From Burkholderiales bacterium PBB1 (GTDB lineage: Bacteria; Pseudomonadota; Gammaproteobacteria; Burkholderiales; Burkholderiaceae_C), in NCBI GenBank assembly GCA_002255905.1, contig NKIN01000004.1, positions 62,001-126,000 of the forward strand: a stretch of DNA of 64,000 nucleotides. Reading direction: 5' to 3'. Numbering within the stretch: the stretch's first letter is position 1; the number at the start of each line of letters is the position of its first letter. The notes under the pieces were generated by a model that searched no databases, had not been told where the DNA came from, and saw only the letters and a program-made list of their open reading frames with translations. Made by a program: the position numbers and the translations under genes. Shown here piece by piece: positions 24,042-32,614 of this stretch.

Positions 24042-25490
24042 TCAACGCGGGACCACGAAGGTCGATTTCTCTTTGACCTCGGACTTGTCGCCCTGCGCAT
24101 CGATGGTCTCGACCTCGAACTTCAGCGGGTGGACACCGGCGCCCAGTCGGCGGGCGGCGTCCGGGCCGATCTGCACGCTCACCGGCAGCCAGCGCGCTTC
24201 GGCCGGGCCGACCTCGAAGTCAGGCTGGCTGGCGATGGTCGCGCTGTCGAGCCCCTCGACCTTCACCCGAAAACGCTGGGCGACTTCGGTGGCGTTCATC
24301 ACCTGCAGCCGATAGACGTTCTCGATGTGGCCCTCGCCCACCATGCGCGCCAGCACGCCACGGTCGCGCACCACATCGACCCGGAACGGGCTGCGCAGCG
24401 CCAGGCTGGTGACGAAGGCCCCGCAGATCAGCAACAGCACGGCGCTGTAAATCAGCACGCGGGGCCGGAACACCCGCCGCCAGGTCTGCTTGGGCGTCAG
24501 GCGCTGCGCCAGGCCGTTCTGCGTGGCGAACCGGATCAACCCTCGCGGGTACTTCATCTTGTCCATCACGTCGTTGCAGACGTCCACGCAGGCCGCACAG
24601 CCGATGCAGGCGTACTGCAGACCCTGGCGGATGTCGATGCCGGTGGGGCACACCTGCACACACAGCGTGCAGTCGATGCAGTCGCCCTTGCCGAGGGCGC
24701 GCGGATCGGCGCTGCGCGGCCGCGATCCACGAGGCTCGCCGCGCTGAGGGTCGTAGCTGACGATCATCGTGTCGTGGTCGAACATCGCGCTCTGGAACCG
24801 CGCATACGGGCACATGTACAGGCACACCTGCTCGCGCAGCCAGCCGGCGTTGCCGTAGGTCGCGAAACCGTAGAAGAGCACCCAGAACCACTCCCACGGC
24901 CCGAAGGCCATCGTGAAGCTCTCGGCCCACAGGGTTCGGATGGGTGTGAAGTAGCCGACGAAGGTGAAGCCGGTGTAGATACCGATCGCCAGCCACGCCG
25001 CATGCTTGGCGGCCTTGCGCCACAGCAGGTCGAAGCTGCGCGGCCCGGCATCGCGCTTCATCCGCGCCATGCGATCGCCTTCGATGCGGCGCTCGACCCA
25101 CAGGAAGATCTCGGTGTAGACCGTCTGCGGGCAGGTGAAGCCGCACCACAACCTGCCGGCCACCGCGGTGAACAGGAACAGCGCGTACGCGCAGATCACG
25201 AGCAGCACCGTCAGGTAGATGAAGTCCTGCGGGTGCAGCACGAGGTTGAAGATGTAGAAGCGCCGCGAAGCCAGGTCGAACAGCACCGCCGGGCGGTCGT
25301 TCCAGCTCAGCCAAGGCAGGCCGTAGAACACCAGCTGCGTGAGCCACACCATCACCCAGCGCCAGCTGGCGAACCAGCCGTGCACGGCACGCGGGTAGAT
25401 CTGGCGCCGCTTCTCGTAGAGCCAGACGGTCTCGGTGTCGCCGGGGGCTTCGGCAGGCACCGGAACGATCGGAATGATGGGATGGCTCAC
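24042..25490 (-). CDS. ccoG: cbb3 oxidase assembly ferredoxin-type protein CcoG
   Basis: Membrane iron-sulfur protein of 482 residues needed for copper delivery to CcoN. It begins with several membrane helices; GRLWCGFTCPQTVYTEIFLW and LREQVCLYMCPYARFQSAMF are the conserved Cys motifs. Two ferredoxin-type clusters follow (CIDCTLCVQVCPTGIDIRQG and CIGCAACVDVCNDVMDKM). The C-terminal part is a periplasmic Ig-like domain. Known family role: reduction of copper(II) during oxidase assembly. It is 33 bp downstream of ccoP, so part of the same operon. Confidence 0.96.
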   Translation of the reverse strand: MSHPIIPIVPVPAEAPGDTETVWLYEKRRQIYPRAVHGWFASWRWVMVWLTQLVFYGLPWLSWNDRPAVLFDLASRRFYIFNLVLHPQDFIYLTVLLVICAYALFLFTAVAGRLWCGFTCPQTVYTEIFLWVERRIEGDRMARMKRDAGPRSFDLLWRKAAKHAAWLAIGIYTGFTFVGYFTPIRTLWAESFTMAFGPWEWFWVLFYGFATYGNAGWLREQVCLYMCPYARFQSAMFDHDTMIVSYDPQRGEPRGSRPRSADPRALGKGDCIDCTLCVQVCPTGIDIRQGLQYACIGCAACVDVCNDVMDKMKYPRGLIRFATQNGLAQRLTPKQTWRRVFRPRVLIYSAVLLLICGAFVTSLALRSPFRVDVVRDRGVLARMVGEGHIENVYRLQVMNATEVAQRFRVKVEGLDSATIASQPDFEVGPAEARWLPVSVQIGPDAARRLGAGVHPLKFEVETIDAQGDKSEVKEKSTFVVPR

Positions 25491-25523
25491 GGTCGGCCAA
25501 GGCGCTCGATCATCAGGAAGGCG

Positions 25524-26438
25524 TCAGGGCGTCGTTTGGGGCGACTTCCGCGACAGACTCATCACATAAGCACCGAGCACGTGGATCTGTTCAGGCGTGA
25601 GCCGCAGCGCTTGCGCCGGCATCACGTTGGTCTTGCCGTTCACCACCATCGCCACGATCGCTTCCTCGCCGAAGCCGTGCAACCAGATCTTGTCGGTGAG
25701 GTTGGCAGAACCGATCGCCTGGATGCCCTTGCCGTCGGCGCCGTGGCAACCGGCGCACACCACGAACTTGGCCTGGCCTGCCGCCGCAGCCGCGGGGTCG
25801 GTGGCGTTGCCCGACAGGCTCAGCACGTACTGCGCCACGTTGTGCAGGTCATTCACATCGCCGACCACGGCGGCCAGCGGCGGCATCATGCCCACGCGAC
25901 CCTCGGTGATCGTCTTGACGATGCTGGCGTGGTCACCGCCGTGCAGCCAGTCGTCGTCGGTCAGGTTCGGGAAGCCCTTGCTGCCACGCGCGTCCGAGCC
26001 GTGGCAGGCAGTGCAGTTGTTGACGAAGAGCCGCTCGCCGATGGCCATCGCCGCCGGGTCCTTCATCAGCGTATCGGCATCGGCCGAGGCATAGCGCGCG
26101 TAGACCGGTGCCATCGCGTCGCGGGCCCGTTGCTGCTCGTCCCGGTGCTGCGCGGTGCTGCTCCAGCCCAGTCGGCCGGCATAGCTGCCGGCGCCCGGGT
26201 ACAGCACCAGGTAAGCAAAGCCGAACAGCACCGTGAGGATGAACAGCCACATCCACCAGCGTGGCAGCGGGTTGTTCAGCTCGGTGAGGTCGCCGTCCCA
26301 GACGTGGCCGGTGGTGTTGTCGTTGGCCATCACCCGACGGCGCGCCGCAATCATCAGCAGCACCAAGCAGGCGACCATCGACACCACCGACACCACCGCG
26401 ACGAACATCGACCAGCCGCTGGCGTCAAAGTCGCTCAT
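25524..26438 (-). CDS. ccoP: cbb3 cytochrome oxidase subunit III (dihaem cytochrome)
   Basis: Subunit of 304 residues that receives electrons and passes them to CcoO/CcoN. Two N-terminal membrane helices, the conserved WDGDLTELNNPLPRWW loop, then two class I haem-c sites (CTACH and CAGCH), each with a distal Met region (GRVGMMPP and GKTNVMPAQ). The start ATG overlaps the ccoQ stop (ATGA), showing translational coupling. Length and motif order are typical. Confidence 0.97.
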   Translation of the reverse strand: MSDFDASGWSMFVAVVSVVSMVACLVLLMIAARRRVMANDNTTGHVWDGDLTELNNPLPRWWMWLFILTVLFGFAYLVLYPGAGSYAGRLGWSSTAQHRDEQQRARDAMAPVYARYASADADTLMKDPAAMAIGERLFVNNCTACHGSDARGSKGFPNLTDDDWLHGGDHASIVKTITEGRVGMMPPLAAVVGDVNDLHNVAQYVLSLSGNATDPAAAAAGQAKFVVCAGCHGADGKGIQAIGSANLTDKIWLHGFGEEAIVAMVVNGKTNVMPAQALRLTPEQIHVLGAYVMSLSRKSPQTTP

Positions 26439-26599
26439 CGCGGGCCCCCTTCGTCGTCAAGCAGCGGCAGTTGCGCCGCTTCGGCAAATCCCGCCGCGTT
26501 CTTGCGCGACCAGGCCCAGCAGACGATGCCTATAAAGGCAAGGAACGACAGCACCGTCACGGCGGCGCGCAGGGTGTTCACATCCATGTTCAGGTCCAC
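26435..26599 (-). CDS. ccoQ: cbb3 oxidase subunit CcoQ (54 aa)
   Basis: Small single-helix subunit that stabilises the oxidase. Read from the DNA, it begins VDLNMDVNTLRAAVTVLSFL, continues AFIGIVCWAWSRKNAAGF and ends LLDDEGGPR. The membrane helix is at about residues 14-30. A GTG start is chosen because GAGGAG lies six bases upstream; an in-frame ATG four codons on has a poorer spacing. Its stop overlaps the ccoP start by four bases and it lies 10 bp after ccoO, the normal ccoNOQP order. It is shorter than most gene-finder cut-offs and easily missed. Confidence 0.93.
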   Translation of the reverse strand: MDLNMDVNTLRAAVTVLSFLAFIGIVCWAWSRKNAAGFAEAAQLPLLDDEGGPR

Positions 26600-26609
26600 G
26601 AGTGGCTCC

Positions 26610-27242
26610 TCACTTGACCGCGGTGCCGAGCACCTGCAGGTAGGCGATCAGGGCTTCGAGCTCGGTCTTGTCCTTGACGGCCTCGCCCGCCTGGGCGATG
26701 TCGTCGTCGCTGTAGGGCACGCCCACGGTGCGCAACGCGCGCAGGTGCCGCGGCATCGCGCCGGCATCGACCAGCTGGGTGGCGAGCCACGGGTACGCCG
26801 GCATGTTCGACTCGGGCACCAGGTCACGCGGGTTGTTCAGGTGCACCCGGTGCCATTCGTCGCTGTACTTGCCGCCGACGCGCTGCAGGTCCGGGCCGGT
26901 GCGCTTGCTGCCCCACTGGAACGGGTGGTCCCAGACGAACTCGCCTGCCATCGAGTAGTGGCCGTAGCGCAGCGTCTCGGCGTACAGCGGACGGATCATC
27001 TGCGAGTGGCAGTTGTAGCAACCCTCGCGGGTGTAGATGTCGCGGCCCGCCTGCTGCAGCGCGGTGTAGGGCTTCAGGCCCTCGACCGGCTGCGTGGTGG
27101 AGCGCTGGAAGAACAGCGGCACGATCTCGACGATGCCGCCGACCGCCACCACCAGCAGGATCAGCACGATCATCAGCAGGTTGTTGGTCTCGATGCGCTC
27201 GTGACCGGTCGCAGCGGCATGGTGGTGTGTGGGGGTGGTCAT
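26610..27242 (-). CDS. ccoO: cbb3 oxidase subunit II (monohaem cytochrome)
   Basis: Membrane-anchored c-type cytochrome of 210 residues. One N-terminal helix ([20 protein letters not shown]), the haem site [19 protein letters not shown], and [20 protein letters not shown] with the conserved [16 protein letters not shown]. The axial Met is in [12 protein letters not shown]. It passes electrons from CcoP to CcoN. The N-terminus is His-rich ([10 protein letters not shown]). It is 13 bp downstream of ccoN. Confidence 0.98.
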   Translation of the reverse strand: MTTPTHHHAAATGHERIETNNLLMIVLILLVVAVGGIVEIVPLFFQRSTTQPVEGLKPYTALQQAGRDIYTREGCYNCHSQMIRPLYAETLRYGHYSMAGEFVWDHPFQWGSKRTGPDLQRVGGKYSDEWHRVHLNNPRDLVPESNMPAYPWLATQLVDAGAMPRHLRALRTVGVPYSDDDIAQAGEAVKDKTELEALIAYLQVLGTAVK

Positions 27243-27255
27243 GGCAGGTTCTCGC

Positions 27256-28695
27256 TCAGGCGTGGGCAGGCAGGGCAGGCACGGGCGTCGCCACGGGCCG
27301 GCCGTTCAGCGCGGTCATCACCACGTTCCAGGCCATGATCAACATGCCCCCGAGGTAAAGCACCCCGCCGAGCAGGCGCACCACGTAGAACGGGAAGGTG
27401 GCCTTGACGCTCTCGACGAAGCTGTAGACCAGCGTCCCGTCGAGGTTGACCGCGCGCCACATCAGGCCTTGCATCACCCCGGCGATCCACATCGCGGCGA
27501 TGTACAGCACGATGCCGATGGTCGCGATCCAGAAGTGCAGCTCGATGGCGCGCACGCTGTGCATCCTGGTCTGGCCGAACATGCGCGGGATCAGGTAGTA
27601 CAGCGATCCCATCGACACGAAGCCGACCCAGCCCAGCGCACCGCTGTGCACGTGGCCGATGGTCCAGTCGGTGTAGTGGCTCAAGCTGTTGACCGTCTTG
27701 ATGGACATCATCGGTCCCTCGAAGGTGCTCATGCCGTAGAACGACAGGGCCACGATCAGGAACTTCAGGATCGGGTCGTCGCGCAGCTTGTGCCACGCCC
27801 CGCTGAGCGTCATCACGCCGTTGATCATCCCGCCCCAGCTGGGTGCCAGCAGGATCAGCGAGAACAGCATGCCGATCGACTGCGCCCAGTCCGGCAGCGC
27901 GGTGTAGTGCAGGTGGTGGGGGCCCGCCCACATGTAGGTGAAGATCAGTGCCCAGAAGTGCACGATGGAGAGCCGGTAGCTGTACACCGGCCGCTCGGCC
28001 TGCTTCGGGATGTAGTAATACATCATCCCCAGGAAGCCCGCGGTCAGGAAGAAGCCCACCGCGTTGTGGCCGTACCACCACTGCACCATCGCGTCCTGCA
28101 CGCCGGCGTAGGCCGAATAGCTCTTCATCGCCCCGGCCGGGATGGCTGCGCTGTTGACGATGTGCAGCAGCGCCACCGCCAGGATGAAGGCGCCGAAGAA
28201 CCAGTTGGCCACGTAGATGTGGCGCACCTTGCGGATGCCGATCGTGCCGAAGAAGACGATCGCGTAGGCCACCCAGACCACGGCGATCAGCAGATCGATC
28301 GGCCACTCCAGCTCGGCGTACTCCTTGCCCTGGGTGTAGCCCAGCGGCAGGGAGATCGCCGCCGCGACGATCACCGCCTGCCAGCCCCAGAACACGAAGC
28401 GCGCCAGCGCCGGCGCGAACAGCGGCACCTGGCAGGTGCGCTGGGCCACGTGGAGCGAGGTCGCCATCAAGGCGCAGCCACCGAAAGCGAAGATCACCGC
28501 GTTGGTGTGCAGCGGACGCAGCCGGCCGAAGCTGAACCAGGGGATGCCGAAGTTCAGTTCGGGCCAGGTCAGCTGGGCCGCGATGATGACGCCGACCAGC
28601 ATGCCGACCACGCCCCACAGCACGGCGGCGAGGGCAAACCAGCGCACCGGTGCGTCGTCGTAGACCGCGGTGCTCGGTGCTTGAGCGAGGCTCAT
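27256..28695 (-). CDS. ccoN: cbb3 oxidase catalytic subunit I
   Basis: Haem b/haem b3-CuB subunit of 479 residues with about twelve helices; reduces oxygen to water at low oxygen tension and pumps protons. Conserved His sites include [36 protein letters not shown], the CuB region [14 protein letters not shown] and [16 protein letters not shown]. The start has AGGAG and overlaps the ccoS stop (ATGA). An FNR-type box 66 bp upstream lies inside ccoS (28761-28774). Heads the ccoNOQP-ccoG unit. Confidence 0.98.
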   Translation of the reverse strand: MSLAQAPSTAVYDDAPVRWFALAAVLWGVVGMLVGVIIAAQLTWPELNFGIPWFSFGRLRPLHTNAVIFAFGGCALMATSLHVAQRTCQVPLFAPALARFVFWGWQAVIVAAAISLPLGYTQGKEYAELEWPIDLLIAVVWVAYAIVFFGTIGIRKVRHIYVANWFFGAFILAVALLHIVNSAAIPAGAMKSYSAYAGVQDAMVQWWYGHNAVGFFLTAGFLGMMYYYIPKQAERPVYSYRLSIVHFWALIFTYMWAGPHHLHYTALPDWAQSIGMLFSLILLAPSWGGMINGVMTLSGAWHKLRDDPILKFLIVALSFYGMSTFEGPMMSIKTVNSLSHYTDWTIGHVHSGALGWVGFVSMGSLYYLIPRMFGQTRMHSVRAIELHFWIATIGIVLYIAAMWIAGVMQGLMWRAVNLDGTLVYSFVESVKATFPFYVVRLLGGVLYLGGMLIMAWNVVMTALNGRPVATPVPALPAHA

Positions 28696-28931
28696 GAAGA
28701 ACTCCTGTGACGATGTCGTGAGGTACAGGAGGATTCTTCGGCGGCATCGGCTGCGAGGCCTTGACCGGGATCAACCGAAGGCCCCGGCACGGCATCGCTG
28801 GCCGCCAGGATTTGTTCGCCCACCACATCGATCTCGTCGAACTGCCCGGCGCGCAGCGCCCAGGCGAACACCCCAAGGATCGCGAGCATCGCGAACACCG
28901 ACATCGGCACCAGCAGGTAGAGGATGTCCAT
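28692..28931 (-). CDS. ccoS: cbb3 oxidase maturation protein CcoS
   Basis: Small membrane protein of 79 residues needed for cofactor insertion into cbb3 oxidase. The N-terminus [20 protein letters not shown] is the family helix, followed by [21 protein letters not shown] (the usual GQFDD-like acidic part). Its C-terminal 30 residues are a longer tail than usual and contain, at DNA level, the FNR-type box for ccoN. Its stop overlaps ccoN by four bases; it starts five bases after ccoI. The ribosome site for ccoN lies in its last codons. Confidence 0.88.
   Translation of the reverse strand: MDILYLLVPMSVFAMLAILGVFAWALRAGQFDEIDVVGEQILAASDAVPGPSVDPGQGLAADAAEESSCTSRHRHRSSS
28761..28774. promoter_or_regulatory. 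FNR-type box for ccoNOQP, inside ccoS
   Basis: TTGACCGGGATCAA matches TTGAT-N4-ATCAA in nine of ten fixed positions. The last base is 79 and the first 66 bases from the ccoN start, the usual distance for activation. The box lies in the ccoS coding sequence, so ccoN can be driven both from ccoI/ccoS read-through and from its own promoter. Confidence 0.72.
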
Positions 28932-28936
28932 GGGGA

Positions 28937-31255
28937 TCAGTCCAGCCGGCGCAGCCGCAATGCATTGCCGACGACGAACAGCGAGCTGGTGGCCATGCCC
29001 AGCCCGGCTGCCCACGGCGGCAACAGCCCGGCCAGCGCCAGCGGCACGCACACCGCGTTGTAGGCCGCGGCCCAGCCGATGTTCTGGCGGATCACGCGCA
29101 GGCAGCGGCGGGACAGCCGGCGCAGCAGCAGCACGTCGTCGATGCGGTCGGCCATCAGCACCGCGTCGGCCTGGCCGCGCGCCAGCAATGCACCGGCCCC
29201 CATCGCCAGCGACACGTCGGCCTGCGCCAGCACCGGCGCATCGTTGAGGCCGTCGCCGAGCATCGCCACCGTCTCGCCCGCCGCCTGCGCGGCGCGCAGG
29301 GCCGCCAGCTTGTCTGCGGGGCTCGCGCCGCCGATCGCAGCATCCAGACCCAGCGCCGCGGCCATCCGCTGCACGCGGTGTGGCGCGTCGCCCGACAGCA
29401 GGGTGATGCGCAGGCCGTCGGCCTGCAGGGCCGCCAGCGCGGCGGCCACCCCCGGGCGCAGCGCCTCGTCGAAGCGCAAGGCGAGCTGCGGGTGACCGAT
29501 CGGTCCGAACCAGGTGCACAGGCCTGGATCACCCTTTTCAGCTACCGAGGCGCTCGCCTCGGGCGCATCGGCCACCCAGGACGCTCGGCCCAGCCGCCAT
29601 CGGCGGCCCTGGGCGTCCTGCCCTTCGATGCCGGCACCGGGCTCGTCGCGCAGCGCCTGCCAGGTGTATGCCGCAGCAGCTGCCGGCCGCGCGGCAGACA
29701 GCGCCTGCGCCAGCGGGTGGCGCGACCAGCCGGCGAGCGACGCGGCCTGCAGCAACAAGGCCTGCACGTCGACCGCAACGCCGAGTTCACCCGACACGGG
29801 TTCACACCCCGCGTAGCGGGGCCGGTCTTCGGTCAGGGTGCCGGTCTTGTCGACGAACAGCCGCGTGCAACTGGCCATGCCTTCGAGCGCCTCCAGGCGA
29901 CGCATCAGCACCCCTCGTCGCGCCAGCGCGTTCGCCGCCGTCAGCAGCGCCGAGGGGGTGGCCAGCGACAAGGCGCAAGGGCAGGTGACGATCAGCACCG
30001 ACACCGCCACCCACAACGCACGCGACGGATCGATCACGCTCCATGCGGCTGCCGCAGCACCGGCCAGCAGCAGCACCGTCCACAGGAAGGGCGCGGCCCA
30101 GCGGTCGGCCCAGCGCGCGCTGGCAGGCCGCTGCGTCTGCGCCTCGCGCATCAGCGCCACGATGGCCTCGTGGCGGGTGTCGGCACCGGTGCGCAGCACC
30201 TGCACCAGCACCGGCGCTTCGAGGTTCACGCTGCCGGCCACCACCTCGTCGCCCAGGGCCTTGCCTTGCGGTGACGACTCGCCCGTCAGCAGTGCCTCGT
30301 TGGCCGCGGTGCGGCCCTCGAGCACGTGGCCGTCGGCCGGAAAGGCCTCGCCCACCGCCACCCGCACCCGATCACCCACGCACAGTCGGGCCACGCCCAC
30401 GCATTCGGCGCGGCCATCGGGCAACACCCGGGTGGCCGTTTCAGGCAGCGCCCCCAGGGCCTCTTCGAGCGCCTCGGCGGCGCGGTGGCGGGCGCGCAAC
30501 TCGAGTGCGCGACCGGTCAGCAGCAGCATGACGAACATCGTCAGCGAGTCGAAGTAGACGGCGCTGCCGAAGGGCCCCTGCGGATCGAAGGCGGCGCCCG
30601 TGCTGGCCACAAAAGCCACCGCGATGCCGATCGCCACCGGCACGTCCATGCCGATGCGCCGCGCACGCAGCGCTTTCCACGCCCCGGCGAAGAAGGGACG
30701 CGCCGAAAAGGCCATCACCGGCAGCGTCATCACCCAGCCGCCCCAGTTCAGCAGATGCTGCAGATCGGGCTGGATCTCACCCGGCCTGGCCACGTAGGCC
30801 GGGGTCGCGAGCATCATCACCTGCATCGCGCAGAAGGCCGCCACGAACAGCTGCCACAGTGCCTGGCGCGACTGCACCCGGCGGCTCTCGCGCGCGGCAG
30901 CCGCCGTGTCGGGCAGCGCGTCGTAACCCGCGCCGCGGATCGCCGCCACCAGCGCCGAGGGGCGCGTGCGCGCCGCGTCCCAACGCACCGACACCCGCAT
31001 CGCTGCGGCATTGACGTTCGCCTCGAGCACCCCGTCGACCGCGCACAACGCCTGCTCGATGGGCGCGGCACAGGCGGCGCAGGTGATGCCCGTCACCTGC
31101 AGCGACGACACCCCGATGCGCGGCCCGTCGGTGTCGCTCGGGAGTGCCAACCAGCGGGTGAACCGCGCCGTCTGCTCAGGCTCGTCCAGCACCGACGCCG
31201 CCGGCGCGCTGGGCGGCGCCGGGAACGGTTGCTGGGGAAAGGTGGTCGTGCTCAT
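28937..31255 (-). CDS. ccoI: Copper P-type ATPase for cbb3 oxidase (CcoI)
   Basis: P1B-type ATPase of about 772 residues that exports copper for oxidase assembly. Heavy-metal domain GITCAACAAP (Cys-x2-Cys) at about 55; eight helices with the ion motif VTCPCALSLATP; phosphorylation site DKTGTLTEDRP; hinge GDGLNDAPVLAQADVSLAMG. The single N-terminal metal domain and location next to ccoS identify it as CcoI rather than a copper-efflux CopA. ATG at 31255 is preferred; a TTG at 31270 is possible. A perfect FNR-type palindrome (31313-31336) lies upstream. Confidence 0.94.
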   Translation of the reverse strand: MSTTTFPQQPFPAPPSAPAASVLDEPEQTARFTRWLALPSDTDGPRIGVSSLQVTGITCAACAAPIEQALCAVDGVLEANVNAAAMRVSVRWDAARTRPSALVAAIRGAGYDALPDTAAAARESRRVQSRQALWQLFVAAFCAMQVMMLATPAYVARPGEIQPDLQHLLNWGGWVMTLPVMAFSARPFFAGAWKALRARRIGMDVPVAIGIAVAFVASTGAAFDPQGPFGSAVYFDSLTMFVMLLLTGRALELRARHRAAEALEEALGALPETATRVLPDGRAECVGVARLCVGDRVRVAVGEAFPADGHVLEGRTAANEALLTGESSPQGKALGDEVVAGSVNLEAPVLVQVLRTGADTRHEAIVALMREAQTQRPASARWADRWAAPFLWTVLLLAGAAAAAWSVIDPSRALWVAVSVLIVTCPCALSLATPSALLTAANALARRGVLMRRLEALEGMASCTRLFVDKTGTLTEDRPRYAGCEPVSGELGVAVDVQALLLQAASLAGWSRHPLAQALSAARPAAAAAYTWQALRDEPGAGIEGQDAQGRRWRLGRASWVADAPEASASVAEKGDPGLCTWFGPIGHPQLALRFDEALRPGVAAALAALQADGLRITLLSGDAPHRVQRMAAALGLDAAIGGASPADKLAALRAAQAAGETVAMLGDGLNDAPVLAQADVSLAMGAGALLARGQADAVLMADRIDDVLLLRRLSRRCLRVIRQNIGWAAAYNAVCVPLALAGLLPPWAAGLGMATSSLFVVGNALRLRRLD

Positions 31256-31312
31256 CGGCGACGGCTGCAAAGGCAGCCAGGGTCCGATGAGTCTGGTTGG
31301 TGCGAGGGCTGC

Positions 31313-31336
31313 GGGGCTTGATCGAGATCAAGCCCC
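31313..31336. promoter_or_regulatory. Perfect FNR-type palindrome upstream of ccoI
   Basis: TTGATCGAGATCAA (31318-31331) matches the consensus TTGAT-N4-ATCAA exactly and is embedded in a longer palindrome with 11-base arms GGGGCTTGATC/GATCAAGCCCC. It is 63-76 bases upstream of the ccoI ATG. This is the strongest of the three boxes in the locus, and implies oxygen control of ccoI and ccoS as well as ccoN. Confidence 0.78.
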
Positions 31337-31378
31337 GGTCACCTCGCCTGCGGCGGTGTGCCGCCGCCTCGCCTCAGC

Positions 31379-31771
31379 TCACGGGCGGGCGTGCTCGCGG
31401 CTGTGGCGATCGACGCAATTGGCACGCTCGGTGGTGTCGACCAGCGCAGAACAGCGGGCGGCGGTGTCATCGATGGTGGCCGGTGCGGTGCGCGGGGCTG
31501 ACGACTCCTTGCGTCGCTCGAGCTTCAGCGGGGTCGTCGGCTTCGGGCCCAGCGGGATGTTGATCTGCGGCGTGACGGTGCCCTCGGGCCGTGCGTTGTC
31601 GGCGGGCGATGCGTTCTCGCGCCTTTCCTCTGGGGTCAGCAAGCGTGGCCCGGGCTTGGCGACCGGGGCCGACGCACTCACGGCCGGCGGTGTCAGGACG
31701 GGCTGGGCCTGGGCGACGGCACCAGACCACAGCGACCAGGAAATCATCAGCGGCAGATATCGATTTGTCAT
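31379..31771 (-). CDS. Small secreted hypothetical protein (130 aa)
   Basis: Exported protein with a signal peptide (YLPLMISWSLWSGAVAQAQ) and a low-complexity Pro/Ala/Ser-rich body. The only recognisable segments are LLTPEERRENASPADN and VTPQINIPLGPK, which I have met in unassigned Burkholderiales proteins. There are two Cys near the C-terminus (AARCSALVD and RANCVDRHS). The ATG at 31771 is preferred, with AGAGGA upstream; a GTG one codon earlier exists. It lies upstream of the ccoI promoter on the same strand. No function proposed. Confidence 0.68.
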   Translation of the reverse strand: MTNRYLPLMISWSLWSGAVAQAQPVLTPPAVSASAPVAKPGPRLLTPEERRENASPADNARPEGTVTPQINIPLGPKPTTPLKLERRKESSAPRTAPATIDDTAARCSALVDTTERANCVDRHSREHARP

Positions 31772-31855
31772 CACCTATCCTCTTCGGGCTGGCAAGCGCC
31801 TCGCGAGGCTCCGGTGTAGCACGTTCGGCCGATTCGGTCGCCAGAAGATGTCCCC

Positions 31856-32087
31856 ATGCCCACCACCGATCCCACCGACGCCGACACGGCGCTCCACGAA
31901 CCCCGGCTGTGGCGCGACCACGGCTGGGTCGCCCGCATCATCAAGAACGAGGACGACGAAGGCTGGGCGGTCGAGATGCTGAAAGACGGCGAAGCCGAGC
32001 CCGCCTTGGTCGGCCCGTGGACGATGGGGCGTGACAAGAAGAACCCGAAGCCGCTGGATCGACGACGCCTTTCGCCGGCCGGACTGA
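31856..32087 (+). pseudogene. Decayed gene: N-terminal remnant with displaced C-terminus
   Basis: About 65 codons read well: MPTTDPTDADTALHEPRLWR, then DHGWVARIIKNEDDEGWAVE, then GPWTMGRDKKNPKPLD. I know this start from longer Burkholderiales proteins of roughly 150-170 residues. Here the frame then runs through the whole antisense strand of the next genes to 32830, with no natural end. In another frame at 32055 appears WIDDAFRRPD then a stop at 32087, resembling the usual C-terminus. The middle seems deleted. The comparison relies on memory of the family, so the pseudogene label is inferred. Confidence 0.5.
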
Positions 32088-32110
32088 CCGCGCGGGTTCG
32101 GCCGGCCGGC

Positions 32111-32614
32111 TCAGTCGGCCACCGGCGCGGCCAGCTCACGCGCCGTCAGCCACAGCCTCGCGTCGAACTCCAGCTGGTGGTAGTCCGGCGCCATGTGCAT
32201 GCACAGCGCATAGAACGGCTTGTCGTGGTCGCGCTCCTTCAGGTGCGCCAGCTCGTGCACCACGATCATCTTCAGGAAGGGTTCCGGGGCCTCCTTGAAC
32301 AGGCTGGCAATGCGGATCTCGCGCTTGGACTTGAGCCGACCCCCCTGCACCCGCGACACCGTCGAATGCGTGCCCAGCGCGTTGCGCAGCACCTGCAGCC
32401 TCGGGTCGTAGGCGACCTTCGCGATCGGCGGCGCACTGCGCATATGACGGGTCTTCAGCGCCATCACGTAGTCGTACAGCGCCGGGTCGCTGCGCACCGT
32501 GTGCAGCTCTGGGTAGCGCTGCCGAAGGTGCTCTTCCAGGCGGCCCTGGGCCATCAGATCGCTCACACGCGACAGCACATCGGGCGCATAGCCCGCGAGG
32601 TACTTCAGGCTCAT
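32111..32614 (-). CDS. YgjP/SprT-like metallopeptidase (DUF45, M48-type motif)
   Basis: Predicted zinc peptidase of 167 residues. The zinc site is IVVHELAHLKERDHD with a following Cys/His region KPFYALCMHMAPDYHQLEFD; a His near the end probably completes the site. Small proteins of the YgjP/SprT-like group have this arrangement, including the preceding RIASLFKEAPEPF. The cellular substrate is unknown. It overlaps the DUF938 methyltransferase start by four bases (ATGA), so the two are a unit. A GC-rich imperfect inverted repeat (32077-32087 with 32111-32120) lies at its 3' end. Confidence 0.88.
   Translation of the reverse strand: MSLKYLAGYAPDVLSRVSDLMAQGRLEEHLRQRYPELHTVRSDPALYDYVMALKTRHMRSAPPIAKVAYDPRLQVLRNALGTHSTVSRVQGGRLKSKREIRIASLFKEAPEPFLKMIVVHELAHLKERDHDKPFYALCMHMAPDYHQLEFDARLWLTARELAAPVAD

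Noticed and set aside
23790-27338. 1182-codon plus-strand frame across the cco genes
   Set aside because: It is fully antisense to ccoG, ccoP, ccoQ and ccoO; His/Arg/Gln-rich composition is typical of an antisense high-GC frame.
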